NCBI GenBank assembly: GCA_963775245.1
Contig: CAVZID010000019.1
Coordinates: 62,001 to 126,000 of the forward strand
Reading direction: 5' to 3'
DNA: 64,000 nt
Source: CAVSWT01 sp963775245
Lineage (GTDB): Bacteria > Bacteroidota > Ignavibacteria > Ignavibacteriales > Ignavibacteriaceae
The notes beneath the pieces are model-generated. The model saw only the letters and a list, made by a program, of their open reading frames with translations, did no database searches and was not told where the DNA came from. Position numbers and translations under genes: made by a program. Below, in pieces: positions 34,086-42,494 of the stretch (position 1 is its first letter; each line of letters opens with the position of its first letter).

Positions 34086-34673
34086 TCATTTATGAAACAA
34101 ATTTTGAATTCTGTTTTGAATTTCTTTCTTGCCGGTTTTTTTAACCGAAGAATAAATAAACAGATTTTCTCCGAATATTAATTCCGGGAAAAATTGTAAA
34201 ATCTCTTTTTTAGTTTTTGCTAACTCAGATTGTTTCAGCTTATCAATCTTATTAAGTATTATTATATAAGGAATTTCTCCTTCTCTTAAAAATTCATTAA
34301 GCTTAATATCAAGCTCTGTCGGGTTATGCCGGCTGTCGATAAAATGAAAAGCCAGTTGTATATTTTTTGTTTGAGAAATAAAATCGCCAATCAGCTTACT
34401 CCAAAATTCTCTTTCTTTAATTGAAGTTTTTGCATAGCCGAATCCGGGTAAATCAACTATATAAAATTTGTCGTCAATTAAATAATAATTAATCGAACGT
34501 GTTTTGCCGGGAGTAGAACTGGTCTTTGCTAAATCTTTTCTATTATAGAGTGAATTTAAGAAAGACGATTTACCAACATTAGACCTGCCGCAAAGAATAA
34601 TCTCCGGAAGATTATTTTTTGGTAGGTCATTCAAATTATAAACTGATTTAATAAATTTTTGCTGGCTAATCAT
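34086..34673 (-). CDS. engB: Ribosome-assembly GTPase EngB (YsxC/YihA)
   Basis: A 195-residue small GTPase required for assembly of the large ribosomal subunit. The G motifs are complete: G1 GRSNVGKSS, G2 region TPGKTRSINYY, G3 DLPGFGYA, G4 NKIDKL and G5 SSVKKTG. It sits directly behind the rplQ terminator, in the same direction as the ribosomal cluster, so it is functionally linked but probably separately transcribed or reached by read-through. Confidence 0.95.
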   Translation of the reverse strand: MISQQKFIKSVYNLNDLPKNNLPEIILCGRSNVGKSSFLNSLYNRKDLAKTSSTPGKTRSINYYLIDDKFYIVDLPGFGYAKTSIKEREFWSKLIGDFISQTKNIQLAFHFIDSRHNPTELDIKLNEFLREGEIPYIIILNKIDKLKQSELAKTKKEILQFFPELIFGENLFIYSSVKKTGKKEIQNRIQNLFHK

Positions 34674-34686
34674 TCTTACTTAAACA

Positions 34687-34711
34687 AAAAACGCCCCAAT
34701 TAGGGGCGTTT
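34687..34711 (-). terminator. Rho-independent terminator after rplQ
   Basis: Stem AAACGCCCC (34689-34697) / GGGGCGTTT (34703-34711) with loop AATTA. On the minus strand the stem runs into TTTTT. It ends the alpha-operon part of the ribosomal cluster. Confidence 0.9.
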
Positions 34712-34735
34712 GATTTTTAGAACTCTTATATCTAA

Positions 34736-35242
34736 TTATTTATTTTTTTCTTCAGTTTCTTCTACAACCTTAGCTTCTTCAATTTCGTTTGCCTTCTGCT
34801 CTGCTGCAGCTTTCTTGGCTTCTTTTGCTTCTCTCTTAGCTTCCTTCTTATCTTTTCTGTCTTCGTCTTTCTTATTCAATACATCGTTATAATCAACCAG
34901 CTCAAGGATTGCCATACCTGCCGCATCACCGATTCTGTTTCCCAGTTTAACAACTCTTGTGTAACCGCCGGGCCTTTCACCGATCTTTGGAATTATTTCA
35001 TTGAACAATTCATTAATAACAGCTTTATCGTTAATTTTTCTCATCACTAACCTTCTTGCATGAAGATCATTTCTTCGAGCTTTTGTTATTATACCCTCAA
35101 CAAAACCTCTGGCTTCTTTTGCTTTAGCCTCTGTGGTTGTAATTCTTTTATGTTTCAATAAAGAAGTAGCAAGTGAATTCATAAGAGCAGCCCTATGACT
35201 GGATGTCCTATTAAATTTTCTGCCTTTTACTCTATGTCTCAT
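34736..35242 (-). CDS. rplQ: 50S ribosomal protein L17 with charged C-terminal extension
   Basis: A 168-residue L17. The conserved part (MRHRVKGRKFNRTSSHRAAL to about residue 118, GNRIGDAAGMAILELV) binds 23S rRNA around the polypeptide exit. Residues about 125-168 are an added Lys/Glu/Ala-rich tail (KEAKREAKEAKKAAAEQK, then EEAKVVEETEEKNK) that probably forms a charged helix. It is the last gene of the alpha operon, after rpoA. Confidence 0.97.
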   Translation of the reverse strand: MRHRVKGRKFNRTSSHRAALMNSLATSLLKHKRITTTEAKAKEARGFVEGIITKARRNDLHARRLVMRKINDKAVINELFNEIIPKIGERPGGYTRVVKLGNRIGDAAGMAILELVDYNDVLNKKDEDRKDKKEAKREAKEAKKAAAEQKANEIEEAKVVEETEEKNK

Positions 35243-35268
35243 TGTTTATATCCTATTCTGCAAAAAAA

Positions 35269-36264
35269 TTAGTTTGATTCTACTTCATCCTTTATGTAAC
35301 TGTCTACATCCATCCCAAATTCAAGTCCGAGAGTTTCAACAATTTCCATTAATTCGGCTAAGGATTTTCTTCCGAAGTTTCTGAATTTTAACATTTCAGA
35401 TTCATCTCTTCTAACCAGCTCAGCTAAGTTTTTAATGTTAGCTGCTTTCAAGCAGTTATGAGATCTTACACTTAATTCAAGATCATCAACATTGGTCAGA
35501 AGAATTTTCTTTATTCTTTCTTTCTCACTATCTTTTTGACTAACTGCCTGCTCTTCTTCCTGGTCAATATCAAAGTTGATGAACAACTGGATATGATCTC
35601 TTAAAACTTTAGCAGCTTGTGTTAATGCATCTTCAGGTGTAATTGAACCATCGGTAGCAACTTCAAGAGTCAGGTTTTCAAAATCATTTTTATCACCGAT
35701 TCTCACATTCTCAACATCATACTTCACATTTCTAATTGGAGTAAAAATTGAATCGATTGGAATTACTCCAATAGTTTGTTCAGGCGAAACATTTTCTGCG
35801 GCTGGTACATATCCTTTTCCTTTTCCAACCCGAATCTCAATATCTACCTTAGCATTTTTATTCAAAGTTGCTATGTGTAAATCGGGATTCAATATTTCAA
35901 CTTCACTGCTGTGCTTTTGAATATCTGCAGCAGTGAACTCACCTTCACCGTTAAAAGATAAATCAATTTTATTTGGCTTCTTTGTTAAAAACTTCATTCT
36001 AACCTGTTTTAAGTTAAGAATGATTTCAGAGACGTCTTCAACAATACCTTCAATGGTTGTGAACTCGTGCAGCACTCCGCTGAATTTTACGGAGGTTATA
36101 GCAGCACCAGTCAAAGAAGAAAGAAGAACTCTTCGTAAAGAATTACCTAAGGTAACCCCGTACCCTCTTTCCAAAGGCTGAAGGTTGAATTTGCCATAAG
36201 TATTAGTATATGTTGTCTCGTCTAGAACTACTGCTTCAGGCATCTTTAAATATGATACACTCAT
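35269..36264 (-). CDS. rpoA: RNA polymerase alpha subunit
   Basis: 331 residues. The N-terminal domain (about 1-230; LERGYGVTLGNSLRRVLLSSL) dimerises and nucleates core enzyme assembly. A flexible linker (about 235-255, rich in Glu and Lys) leads to the C-terminal domain (about 258-325; DLELSVRSHNCLKAANI and NFGRKSLAELMEI), which holds the helix-hairpin-helix elements that contact UP-element DNA and activators. It lies between rpsD and rplQ as in most bacteria. Confidence 0.98.
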   Translation of the reverse strand: MSVSYLKMPEAVVLDETTYTNTYGKFNLQPLERGYGVTLGNSLRRVLLSSLTGAAITSVKFSGVLHEFTTIEGIVEDVSEIILNLKQVRMKFLTKKPNKIDLSFNGEGEFTAADIQKHSSEVEILNPDLHIATLNKNAKVDIEIRVGKGKGYVPAAENVSPEQTIGVIPIDSIFTPIRNVKYDVENVRIGDKNDFENLTLEVATDGSITPEDALTQAAKVLRDHIQLFINFDIDQEEEQAVSQKDSEKERIKKILLTNVDDLELSVRSHNCLKAANIKNLAELVRRDESEMLKFRNFGRKSLAELMEIVETLGLEFGMDVDSYIKDEVESN

Positions 36265-36302
36265 TTATAATCCTCTAAAAATATGATCTTAAAAAAATAA
36301 TT

Positions 36303-36929
36303 TTATTTGGAGTAAAGTTCTACGACCAACTGTTCGTTGGCATTTAGAGGAACATCTGCTCTTTCAGGAACATTAATAAAAGTACCCGACAAAGAGGCTT
36401 TATCGATCGAAAGCCATGAATATGTACTGTCTTTTACTCTCTTTAATGAATTATGAATTAAATCTAGTTTTTTACTCTTATCTTTAATCTGAATAATATC
36501 CCCTGCGTTTAAAATATAAGAAGGAATATCAACAGAAATTCCATTTACGGTTACATGCCTATGCCTAATTAACTGTCTGGATTGTTTACGTGACGAAGCA
36601 AAACCTATTCTGTAAACAACATTGTCCAATCTGCTTTCCAAAATTTTAACCAGGTTATCGCCTGTAATACCTTTTGATTTATTAGCTTTTTCAAAATAAT
36701 TTCTGAATTGAGTTTCAAGCAAACCATACTGCCTTTTAATTTTTTGCTTTTCTCTTAACTGAATTCCATATTCAGAAACTTTTGATCTCCTGTTCAATCC
36801 ATGCTGCCCTGGAGGGTAGTTTCTAATCTCAATAGGACATTTCTCTGTATAACACTTTTGTCCTTTTAAAAACAACTTTGTTCTTTCTCTTCTACATAAC
36901 TTACAAACTGAGTCTGTATATCTTGCCAT
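36303..36929 (-). CDS. rpsD: 30S ribosomal protein S4 (zinc-binding type)
   Basis: A 208-residue primary rRNA-binding protein of the small subunit and, in other bacteria, translational repressor of the alpha operon. The N-terminus keeps the four-cysteine zinc knuckle (Cys in SVCKLCRRE, QKCY and EKCPI), the C+ form. An S4 RNA-binding domain follows (SRLDNVVYRIGFASSRKQ). It lies between rpsK and rpoA. Confidence 0.98.
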   Translation of the reverse strand: MARYTDSVCKLCRRERTKLFLKGQKCYTEKCPIEIRNYPPGQHGLNRRSKVSEYGIQLREKQKIKRQYGLLETQFRNYFEKANKSKGITGDNLVKILESRLDNVVYRIGFASSRKQSRQLIRHRHVTVNGISVDIPSYILNAGDIIQIKDKSKKLDLIHNSLKRVKDSTYSWLSIDKASLSGTFINVPERADVPLNANEQLVVELYSK

Positions 36930-36947
36930 TTAGTGATTCTCCAAAAA

Positions 36948-37334
36948 TTAAACTCTTCTTCTCTTAGGCGGCCTGCAGCCGTTATGAGGAATTGGTGTAA
37001 CATCCTTAATTGAACTAACTTCTAACCCTGCGGTATGTAAAGCTCTTATAGCAGCTTCCCTGCCTGATCCGGGGCCTTTAACAAATACATCAACTCTTCT
37101 TAATCCTGAATCATAAGCTTCTTTAGCAGCAGCTTCAGCAGAAACTTGAGCTGCATAAGGAGTATTTTTCTTTGATCCTTTAAATCCGTTTTTGCCTGCA
37201 GATGACCAGGAAATTGTATTTCCGTATATATCGGTTAAAGTTACAATTACATTATTAAAAGTTGCTTTAATATGTGCAACTCCGTTTGCATCAACATGCG
37301 TTTTCTTTTTTGCTTTTTTTAATGTTTTAGCCAA
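36948..37334 (-). CDS. rpsK: 30S ribosomal protein S11
   Basis: A 128-residue platform protein of the 30S subunit. Conserved stretches are HIKATFNNVIVTLTD, SAGKNGFKGSKKNTPYAA, VKGPGSGREAAIRAL and the C-terminal DVTPIPHNGCRPPKRRRV. A lysine-rich start (KTLKKAKKKTH) is ordinary. It follows rpsM by 26 bp. Confidence 0.98.
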   Translation of the reverse strand: MAKTLKKAKKKTHVDANGVAHIKATFNNVIVTLTDIYGNTISWSSAGKNGFKGSKKNTPYAAQVSAEAAAKEAYDSGLRRVDVFVKGPGSGREAAIRALHTAGLEVSSIKDVTPIPHNGCRPPKRRRV

Positions 37335-37360
37335 GTCTTAAAACCTCCAAGTTATCAAAC

Positions 37361-37744
37361 TTATTTCTTAGATGGTGCCTTCTTTTTACCGGCAACAGTT
37401 TTTCTTTTACCTTTTCTTGTTCTGGAATTTGTTCGAGTTCTTTGACCACGGGCAGGTAAACTTTTTCTATGCCTGATACCACGGTAACTTCCGATATCCA
37501 TCAAACGTTTAATATTTTGTTGAACCTCTGAGCGTAAAGCACCTTCAACTTTAAAGTCGGCGGTCATAATTGCTCTTATCTCAGCAACTTCTTCTTCTGT
37601 AAGATCAGAAATTTTTTTATCAGGATTAACTTTTGCTTTTTCCAAAATAGTTTTAGAAACAGAAGGTCCAACACCAAAAATGTATTGAAGCCCAAATAAA
37701 ACTTTTTTGTTTTTAGGTAAATCTACACCAGCTATACGAGCCAA
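37361..37744 (-). CDS. rpsM: 30S ribosomal protein S13
   Basis: A 127-residue protein of the 30S head that contacts tRNA and the 50S bridge. It begins MARIAGVDLPKNKKVLFGL, has the IKRLMDIGSYRGIRHR segment and ends in a basic tail (GKRKTVAGKKKAPSKK). It is the first gene of the alpha part of the cluster, 19 bp after rpmJ. Confidence 0.98.
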   Translation of the reverse strand: MARIAGVDLPKNKKVLFGLQYIFGVGPSVSKTILEKAKVNPDKKISDLTEEEVAEIRAIMTADFKVEGALRSEVQQNIKRLMDIGSYRGIRHRKSLPARGQRTRTNSRTRKGKRKTVAGKKKAPSKK

Positions 37745-37763
37745 TTATATACTCCTTTTTAAA

Positions 37764-37877
37764 TTAACCTTGACGCTGTTTATGTTTCTTGTTTTTACAA
37801 ATAACGCGTACAACGCCTTTTCTTTTAATTACTTTACAATTATCACATATTTTTTTAACTGACGCTCTAACTTTCAT
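37764..37877 (-). CDS. rpmJ: 50S ribosomal protein L36 (zinc-binding type)
   Basis: A 37-residue protein, MKVRASVKKICDNCK at the N-terminus and NKKHKQRQG at the end, with the zinc ligands CDNC and the C...H pair (VICKNKKHK). This is the C+ form of L36. It is too short for usual gene-length cut-offs but unmistakable. It lies between infA (10 bp upstream) and rpsM, its normal place in the spc-alpha junction. Confidence 0.97.
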   Translation of the reverse strand: MKVRASVKKICDNCKVIKRKGVVRVICKNKKHKQRQG

Positions 37878-37887
37878 AAAAGCTCCG

Positions 37888-38106
37888 CTATTTATATCTA
37901 TAGGTAATTCTACCTTTTGTTAAATCATAAGGAGAAAGTTCAATTGAAACTTTATCTCCCACCAAAATTTTGATAAAATGCATTCTCATTTTACCTGAAA
38001 TATGAGCTAATATTTCGTGACCATTATCAAGCTTTACCTTGAAATGTGCGTTTGGTAATGTCTCTGTAACTACGCCATCTACTTTTATTGGTCCTTGTTT
38101 AGCCAT
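37888..38106 (-). CDS. infA: Translation initiation factor IF-1
   Basis: A 72-residue OB-fold protein that occupies the A site during initiation. Landmarks are MAKQGPIKVDGVV, FKVKLDNGHEILAHISGKMRMHFIKI and DKVSIELSPYDLTKGRITYR. Its ATG overlaps the map stop codon by one base (TAATG), indicating translational coupling. Confidence 0.98.
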   Translation of the reverse strand: MAKQGPIKVDGVVTETLPNAHFKVKLDNGHEILAHISGKMRMHFIKILVGDKVSIELSPYDLTKGRITYRYK

Positions 38107-38867
38107 TAACTCACTGTTAAAATTTCCGGTCTTCCGTTTGAGACCAATATAGTATGCTCAAAATGAGCTGAAGGAGAACCGTCGGCTGTTAATACCGTCC
38201 ATCCATCCAAACCTGTTCTTACCCTGTAGCTGCCTGCATTTACCATAGGCTCAATAGCCAAGGTCATCCCGGATTTTAATTTTGCACCTGTTCCTTTTCT
38301 ACCATAATTTGGAATTGAAGGATCTTCATGTAAGTGTTTTCCAACTCCATGGCCACACAAATCTCTTACGATAGAAAATCCATTTGCTTCAACATATTCT
38401 TGAATAGCAGCAGAAATATCATGCAGCCTATTGTTTGATTGAGCCTGCTCTATTCCGAGATATAATGACTTTTCAGTAACTTCCATTAACTTTTTTTTAT
38501 CTTCAGAAATATTACCCACTGCAACAGAAAGAGCAGCATCACCAAAATAACCATTTTTAATAACACCGACATCTAAAGAAATTATTTCACCTTCTTTTAG
38601 AGCCCTGTTTCCAGGAATTCCATGTACAACTTCATCATCAATTGAAGAACAAATAGCCCCAGGGAAATCTACTGCCCCGGCTTGTGAATAACCTTTGAAA
38701 GCAGCAATCGCATTATTGCTTTTAATATATTCTTCAGCTATTTGATCTAATTCTCTTGTCGTTATACCCGGCTTAACATGGGCTTTCATTAATTGAAGAG
38801 TTTCAGCTACAATTTTAGAACTCTCTCTAATGAAATCAATTTCCTTTTTACTTTTAATTAAAATCAT
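38106..38867 (-). CDS. map: Methionine aminopeptidase, type I
   Basis: A 253-residue enzyme that removes the initiator methionine from new proteins. The five metal ligands are in place: Asp in SLDVGV, Asp in YFGDAA, His in CGHGVG, Glu in AIEPM and Glu in FEHTI. No zinc-finger extension is present (type Ia). It lies between secY and infA, with no adk gene between secY and map. Confidence 0.97.
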   Translation of the reverse strand: MILIKSKKEIDFIRESSKIVAETLQLMKAHVKPGITTRELDQIAEEYIKSNNAIAAFKGYSQAGAVDFPGAICSSIDDEVVHGIPGNRALKEGEIISLDVGVIKNGYFGDAALSVAVGNISEDKKKLMEVTEKSLYLGIEQAQSNNRLHDISAAIQEYVEANGFSIVRDLCGHGVGKHLHEDPSIPNYGRKGTGAKLKSGMTLAIEPMVNAGSYRVRTGLDGWTVLTADGSPSAHFEHTILVSNGRPEILTVS

Positions 38868-38881
38868 AAAAACTAACTAAC

Positions 38882-40216
38882 TTATCTACGGCCCTTAATT
38901 TTGCCTGATTTCATAAAGCCGTCATAATGCCTCATCAATAAATGCGATTCAACTTGGTGCAAAGTATCCAATGCAACACCAACAATAATTAACAAACTTG
39001 TTCCGCCAAAAAAGTTAGCAAACCTGCTTGATACCCCCCAGGCTGAAACAAACGCAGGCAATATTGCTACAATAGCTAAAAAGAACGAACCCGGTAATGT
39101 AATCTTCGTCAATATATTATCTATAAAATCAGAGGTTTGTTTTCCCGGCCTTATTCCAGGAATAAACCCGCCTTGTTTTCTCATAGTATCCGCAACATCT
39201 TTGGGATTGAAAGCTATTGCTGTATAAAAATAAGTAAAGAAGATAATCATAATACCATAAATAATAGAATAAACAGGAGAACGATATTGTAATAAGCCTG
39301 CAATCGACTGTAAAAAATCATTGTTAGGGAAAAACTGAAGAACAGTTGCCGGAATAAACATAATTGATTGAGCAAAAATAATGGGCATTACGCCAGCAGT
39401 ATTAACTCGTAAAGGAATATACTGTGTAACACCACCGTACACTTTTCTTCCAACAACTCTCTTCGCATATTGGACCGGAATTCTTCTTGTCCCTTCTGTA
39501 ACTAATACAACTCCGGCAATAATAAAAACCATAAAAATAAGAACAACCAATTCAACAATAATGCTGCGTGTGCCTTGAGAAATTAATCTTACTTCATCCA
39601 AAATTGCGTTCGGGAAAACAGCTATGATTCCAATAAAGATTATTAGAGAAATACCGTTACCAATCCCTTTATCAGTAATTTGTTCGCCAAGCCACATCAT
39701 AAACACTGTTCCAGAAGTAAGGATAATCACTGTTGTAATAACCCAAAAGAAACCTTGAACTTCCACAGGCACTACAGGAGTTCCTTGATAATTGGTGTGT
39801 GTTAAATTTATCGTAACACCATAAGCTTGCAGTGCAGAAATAAATACAGTACCGTACCTGGTCAATTGAGTTATTTTTTTCTGTCCTTCTTCACCTTCTT
39901 GCTGCAGTTTTTGGAAATAAGGTACAACAGCACCCATCAATTGAAGAATAATAGATGCTGAAATATAAGGCATTATTCCTAATGCAAATATTGCTGCATT
40001 TCTAAAAGCACCACCGACAAACAAATCATATAACCCGAATAAGTTATCCGATGCTGCGTTCTTTGCTGTTTGTGCAATAAGTGCAGCATCAACACCGGGA
40101 ATCGTTATATGAGCACCTAATCTAACAATTACTAATAGCGCCAGCGTGTATAAGATTCTTTGGCGCAACTCATTAATTTTGAATATGTTTCTGAAGGTAT
40201 CAGTAAATTTTGACAT
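38882..40216 (-). CDS. secY: Protein translocase subunit SecY
   Basis: A 444-residue channel subunit of the Sec translocon with ten predicted membrane helices. Family landmarks are LRQRILYTLALLVIVRLGAH, GIMPYISASIILQLM (the lateral gate side), GNGISLIIFIGI, RRIPVQYAKR and KQGGFIPGIRPGK in the cytoplasmic loops. Its place between rplO and map is the standard one for the spc operon. Confidence 0.98.
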   Translation of the reverse strand: MSKFTDTFRNIFKINELRQRILYTLALLVIVRLGAHITIPGVDAALIAQTAKNAASDNLFGLYDLFVGGAFRNAAIFALGIMPYISASIILQLMGAVVPYFQKLQQEGEEGQKKITQLTRYGTVFISALQAYGVTINLTHTNYQGTPVVPVEVQGFFWVITTVIILTSGTVFMMWLGEQITDKGIGNGISLIIFIGIIAVFPNAILDEVRLISQGTRSIIVELVVLIFMVFIIAGVVLVTEGTRRIPVQYAKRVVGRKVYGGVTQYIPLRVNTAGVMPIIFAQSIMFIPATVLQFFPNNDFLQSIAGLLQYRSPVYSIIYGIMIIFFTYFYTAIAFNPKDVADTMRKQGGFIPGIRPGKQTSDFIDNILTKITLPGSFFLAIVAILPAFVSAWGVSSRFANFFGGTSLLIIVGVALDTLHQVESHLLMRHYDGFMKSGKIKGRR

Positions 40217-40227
40217 TTATAACCAGA

Positions 40228-40680
40228 TTAAATCTTTTTTATTATTCCGCCAACAGCTTCAATTTTTTCTTTTGCCGAATTAGTAAATGCATTAGCTTCA
40301 ACTTGAAGCTTTGCTTTCAAATCACCGTTTCCTAAAATTTTTATAGGATCAGAATCCTTTCTCACTAAACCATTCTTTTTTAATACGTCTGCATCTATTT
40401 TAGTTTCTTTAACTTTTTCAGACAATTTTTGAAGGTCGTCAACATTAACTACTTGATAATATTTTTTAAATATATGGGTAAATCCTACTTTTGGAACTCT
40501 TCTTTGTAAAGGCATCTGCCCGCCTTCGAACCATGCTTTTTTCTTTGCACCGGATCTTGAAAGCTGGCCGTTCATTCCTTTTGTGGCTGTTCCTCCATGA
40601 CCGGAACCTTCGCCTCTTCCAATTCTCTTAGGATTTTTTCTTGAACCTTTTACGTATTTTAAATTACTTAGAATGTCCAT
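40228..40680 (-). CDS. rplO: 50S ribosomal protein L15
   Basis: A 150-residue protein of the large subunit. The Gly/Arg-rich start (GSRKNPKRIGRGEGSGHGGT) and KKAWFEGGQMPLQRRVPKVGF are diagnostic; the C-terminus has the typical VEANAFTNSAKEKIEAVGG. It lies 11 bp upstream of secY. Confidence 0.98.
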   Translation of the reverse strand: MDILSNLKYVKGSRKNPKRIGRGEGSGHGGTATKGMNGQLSRSGAKKKAWFEGGQMPLQRRVPKVGFTHIFKKYYQVVNVDDLQKLSEKVKETKIDADVLKKNGLVRKDSDPIKILGNGDLKAKLQVEANAFTNSAKEKIEAVGGIIKKI

Positions 40681-40689
40681 TCTAAAACC

Positions 40690-40881
40690 TTATTTCTTTT
40701 CTTTAAATTCTTCAACCTTAACAAGGTGACTTACTTTATTAATCATTCCTCTTATTTGAGGAGTGTCGTTATGAATCTTTTCCCAATTCGGCCTGCCTAA
40801 GCCCAATGCTTCAATAGTTCTTTTCTGAGTTTTGGGCCGATCAATTATACTTCGTATTTGTGTAATTTTTATTTTAGACAT
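40690..40881 (-). CDS. rpmD: 50S ribosomal protein L30
   Basis: A 63-residue protein, normal for bacterial L30: KIKITQIRSIIDRPKTQKRT, ALGLGRPNWEKIHNDTPQIRG and a C-terminal Lys-rich end. It lies between rpsE and rplO. Confidence 0.97.
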   Translation of the reverse strand: MSKIKITQIRSIIDRPKTQKRTIEALGLGRPNWEKIHNDTPQIRGMINKVSHLVKVEEFKEKK

Positions 40882-40892
40882 AAATTCCTCAA

Positions 40893-41399
40893 TTAAACGC
40901 TGAATAATTCGCTGACAGTCATTCCTCTTTTCTTTGCCATTTTCCGAGCGTCAATTTGATTTAACAATCCGTTTAAAGTTGCTTTAACTTGATTATGAGG
41001 ATTGCTTGATCCTAACAATTTTGTTAAAATATCCTGAACACCGGCTGCTTCTAAAACCGCCCTAACACCACCGCCGGCGATAAGGCCAGTACCAGGAGAA
41101 GCAGGTTTCAATAAAACTTTTCCGGCTCCGTATTTACCAATTATTTCGTGAGCAACTGTTCCTTTTATAACAGAAACATGCACTAAGCTTTTCTTAGCAT
41201 CATCTATTCCTTTCGAAATAGCATCGGTAACTTCGTTAGCTTTTCCTAATCCGACACCTACTGTACCATTTCCATCACCAACAACAACAATTGCATTAAA
41301 GCTAAAACGGCGTCCGCCTTTAACAACTTTAGCAACTCTGTTAATGTGAACAACTTTTTCTTTCAAATTCTCTGATTCAATCGGTTTTACTGTTTTCAA
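40893..41399 (-). CDS. rpsE: 30S ribosomal protein S5
   Basis: A 168-residue protein of the decoding/helicase region of the 30S subunit. It has VVHINRVAKVVKGGRRFSF, VGDGNGTVGVGLGKANEV, the GAGKVLLKPASPGTGLIAGG loop and a C-terminal NQVKATLNGLLNQI. The tRNA-Gln gene ends 51 bp before its start, so in the primary transcript its ribosome site lies just after the excised tRNA. Confidence 0.98.
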   Translation of the reverse strand: MKTVKPIESENLKEKVVHINRVAKVVKGGRRFSFNAIVVVGDGNGTVGVGLGKANEVTDAISKGIDDAKKSLVHVSVIKGTVAHEIIGKYGAGKVLLKPASPGTGLIAGGGVRAVLEAAGVQDILTKLLGSSNPHNQVKATLNGLLNQIDARKMAKKRGMTVSELFSV

Positions 41400-41449
41400 T
41401 TGATTCTCTCTTAGTCAATAATTTTATATAAATCTAATTAAATAAACAC

Positions 41450-41523
41450 TGGCTGCCGGAAGAGGATTCGAACCTCTACAGACGCCTCCAAAGGGCGTAG
41501 TCCTACCATTAGACAATCCGGCA
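41450..41523 (-). tRNA. tRNA-Gln (anticodon UUG) inside the spc operon
   Basis: A complete 74-base cloverleaf on the minus strand, read from 41523 to 41450: acceptor stem TGCCGGA/TCCGGCA, D arm GTCT-loop-GGAC with GG in the loop, anticodon stem ACGCC/GGCGT with loop CTTTGGA (anticodon TTG), T arm AGAGG-TTCGAAT-CCTCT, discriminator G and an encoded CCA. U1-A72 and G73 are typical of tRNA-Gln. It lies between rplR (19 bp) and rpsE (50 bp), on the same strand, so it must be cut out of the ribosomal-protein mRNA by RNase P and a 3' nuclease. Confidence 0.95.
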
Positions 41524-41542
41524 AAGCTTGCCCAAATTAGGG

Positions 41543-41908
41543 TTAAAATTTTAAGCCACCTTCTCTAGCACCCTCAGCAATAGCTTGCACTCTTCCGTGA
41601 TATCTATAACCGTTCCTATCAAAAACTACAGAAGATATTTTACTTTCGATTGCTTTCTTAGCAACAAGGGAACCTACCAATTTGCTTTTTGAAATTTTAC
41701 CTTTAGCTTTTTTTACTTCATCCAATATTTCTTTTGACAATGATGAAGCAGAAGCTAAAGTCTTGCCGGTTGTATCATCAATAATCTGAGCATAAACATT
41801 GTTAAGGCTGCGGTATACCGTTAAACGAGGAATTTCAGTAGTTCCTGAAATAGTTTTCCTTATTTTAGTTTTAGAACGAAGTCTTGAATTATTATTTCTT
41901 TTAATCAT
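41543..41908 (-). CDS. rplR: 50S ribosomal protein L18
   Basis: A 121-residue 5S rRNA-binding protein. The basic N-terminus (RSKTKIRKTISGTTEIPRL), YAQIIDDTTGKTLASASS and the C-terminal FDRNGYRYHGRVQAIAEGAR match the family. It is followed at once by the tRNA-Gln gene instead of rpsE. Confidence 0.97.
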   Translation of the reverse strand: MIKRNNNSRLRSKTKIRKTISGTTEIPRLTVYRSLNNVYAQIIDDTTGKTLASASSLSKEILDEVKKAKGKISKSKLVGSLVAKKAIESKISSVVFDRNGYRYHGRVQAIAEGAREGGLKF

Positions 41909-41930
41909 TTTCTATTTATCTCCACTAAAA

Positions 41931-42470
41931 TTATTTACCAGCAGTCTTACCAGCTTTTCTTTGAATTTGTTCGTCAGAATATTTAATACCTTTTCCTTTA
42001 TACGGTTCAGGTTTTCTAATGGATCTAATTTTTGAAGCAACCATACCAACAAGCTGCTTATCAATACCGCTAACAACTATCTGAGTTTGAGTTGGTGCCT
42101 GCAATGCTATCCCATCTGGCGGAATAAAATAAATAGGATGAGAGTAACCAATGTTGAAAAGCAAATTTTTACCTTTCATCTCAACTCTATAACCAACACC
42201 AACTATATCTAAAGTTTTCTGATAAGTATTGGTAACACCTTCAACCATATTTTGAATTAAAGCCCTGGTTAAACCATGAAGAGCTTTATTTTCTTTTAAA
42301 TCATTAGGCCTTTTAACAATTATTTCCTCACCTGAAACTTCGATTCCAATATTAGAATGAAAGGCTTGTTCCAATTCACCTTTCGGCCCTTTGATTTTAA
42401 GAGTATGATTTGTCAAAGAAGCTGTAACTCCTTTGGGAATCGTTATAGGTTTTTTACCAATTCTAGACAC
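41931..42470 (-). CDS. rplF: 50S ribosomal protein L6
   Basis: A 179-residue two-domain protein near the factor-binding site. It starts MSRIGKKPITIPKGV, has the HGLTRALIQNMVEGVT segment at the end of domain 1 and ends with SKIRSIRKPEPYKGKGIKY and a short basic tail. It lies between rpsH and rplR. Confidence 0.98.
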   Translation of the reverse strand: MSRIGKKPITIPKGVTASLTNHTLKIKGPKGELEQAFHSNIGIEVSGEEIIVKRPNDLKENKALHGLTRALIQNMVEGVTNTYQKTLDIVGVGYRVEMKGKNLLFNIGYSHPIYFIPPDGIALQAPTQTQIVVSGIDKQLVGMVASKIRSIRKPEPYKGKGIKYSDEQIQRKAGKTAGK

Positions 42471-42494
42471 AGTTAAAACTCCGTTATAAAAATT

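Noticed and set aside
41799..42035. Open frames on the plus strand across the ribosomal cluster
   Set aside because: All lie opposite conserved ribosomal or polymerase genes, lack ribosome sites and show no domain features.
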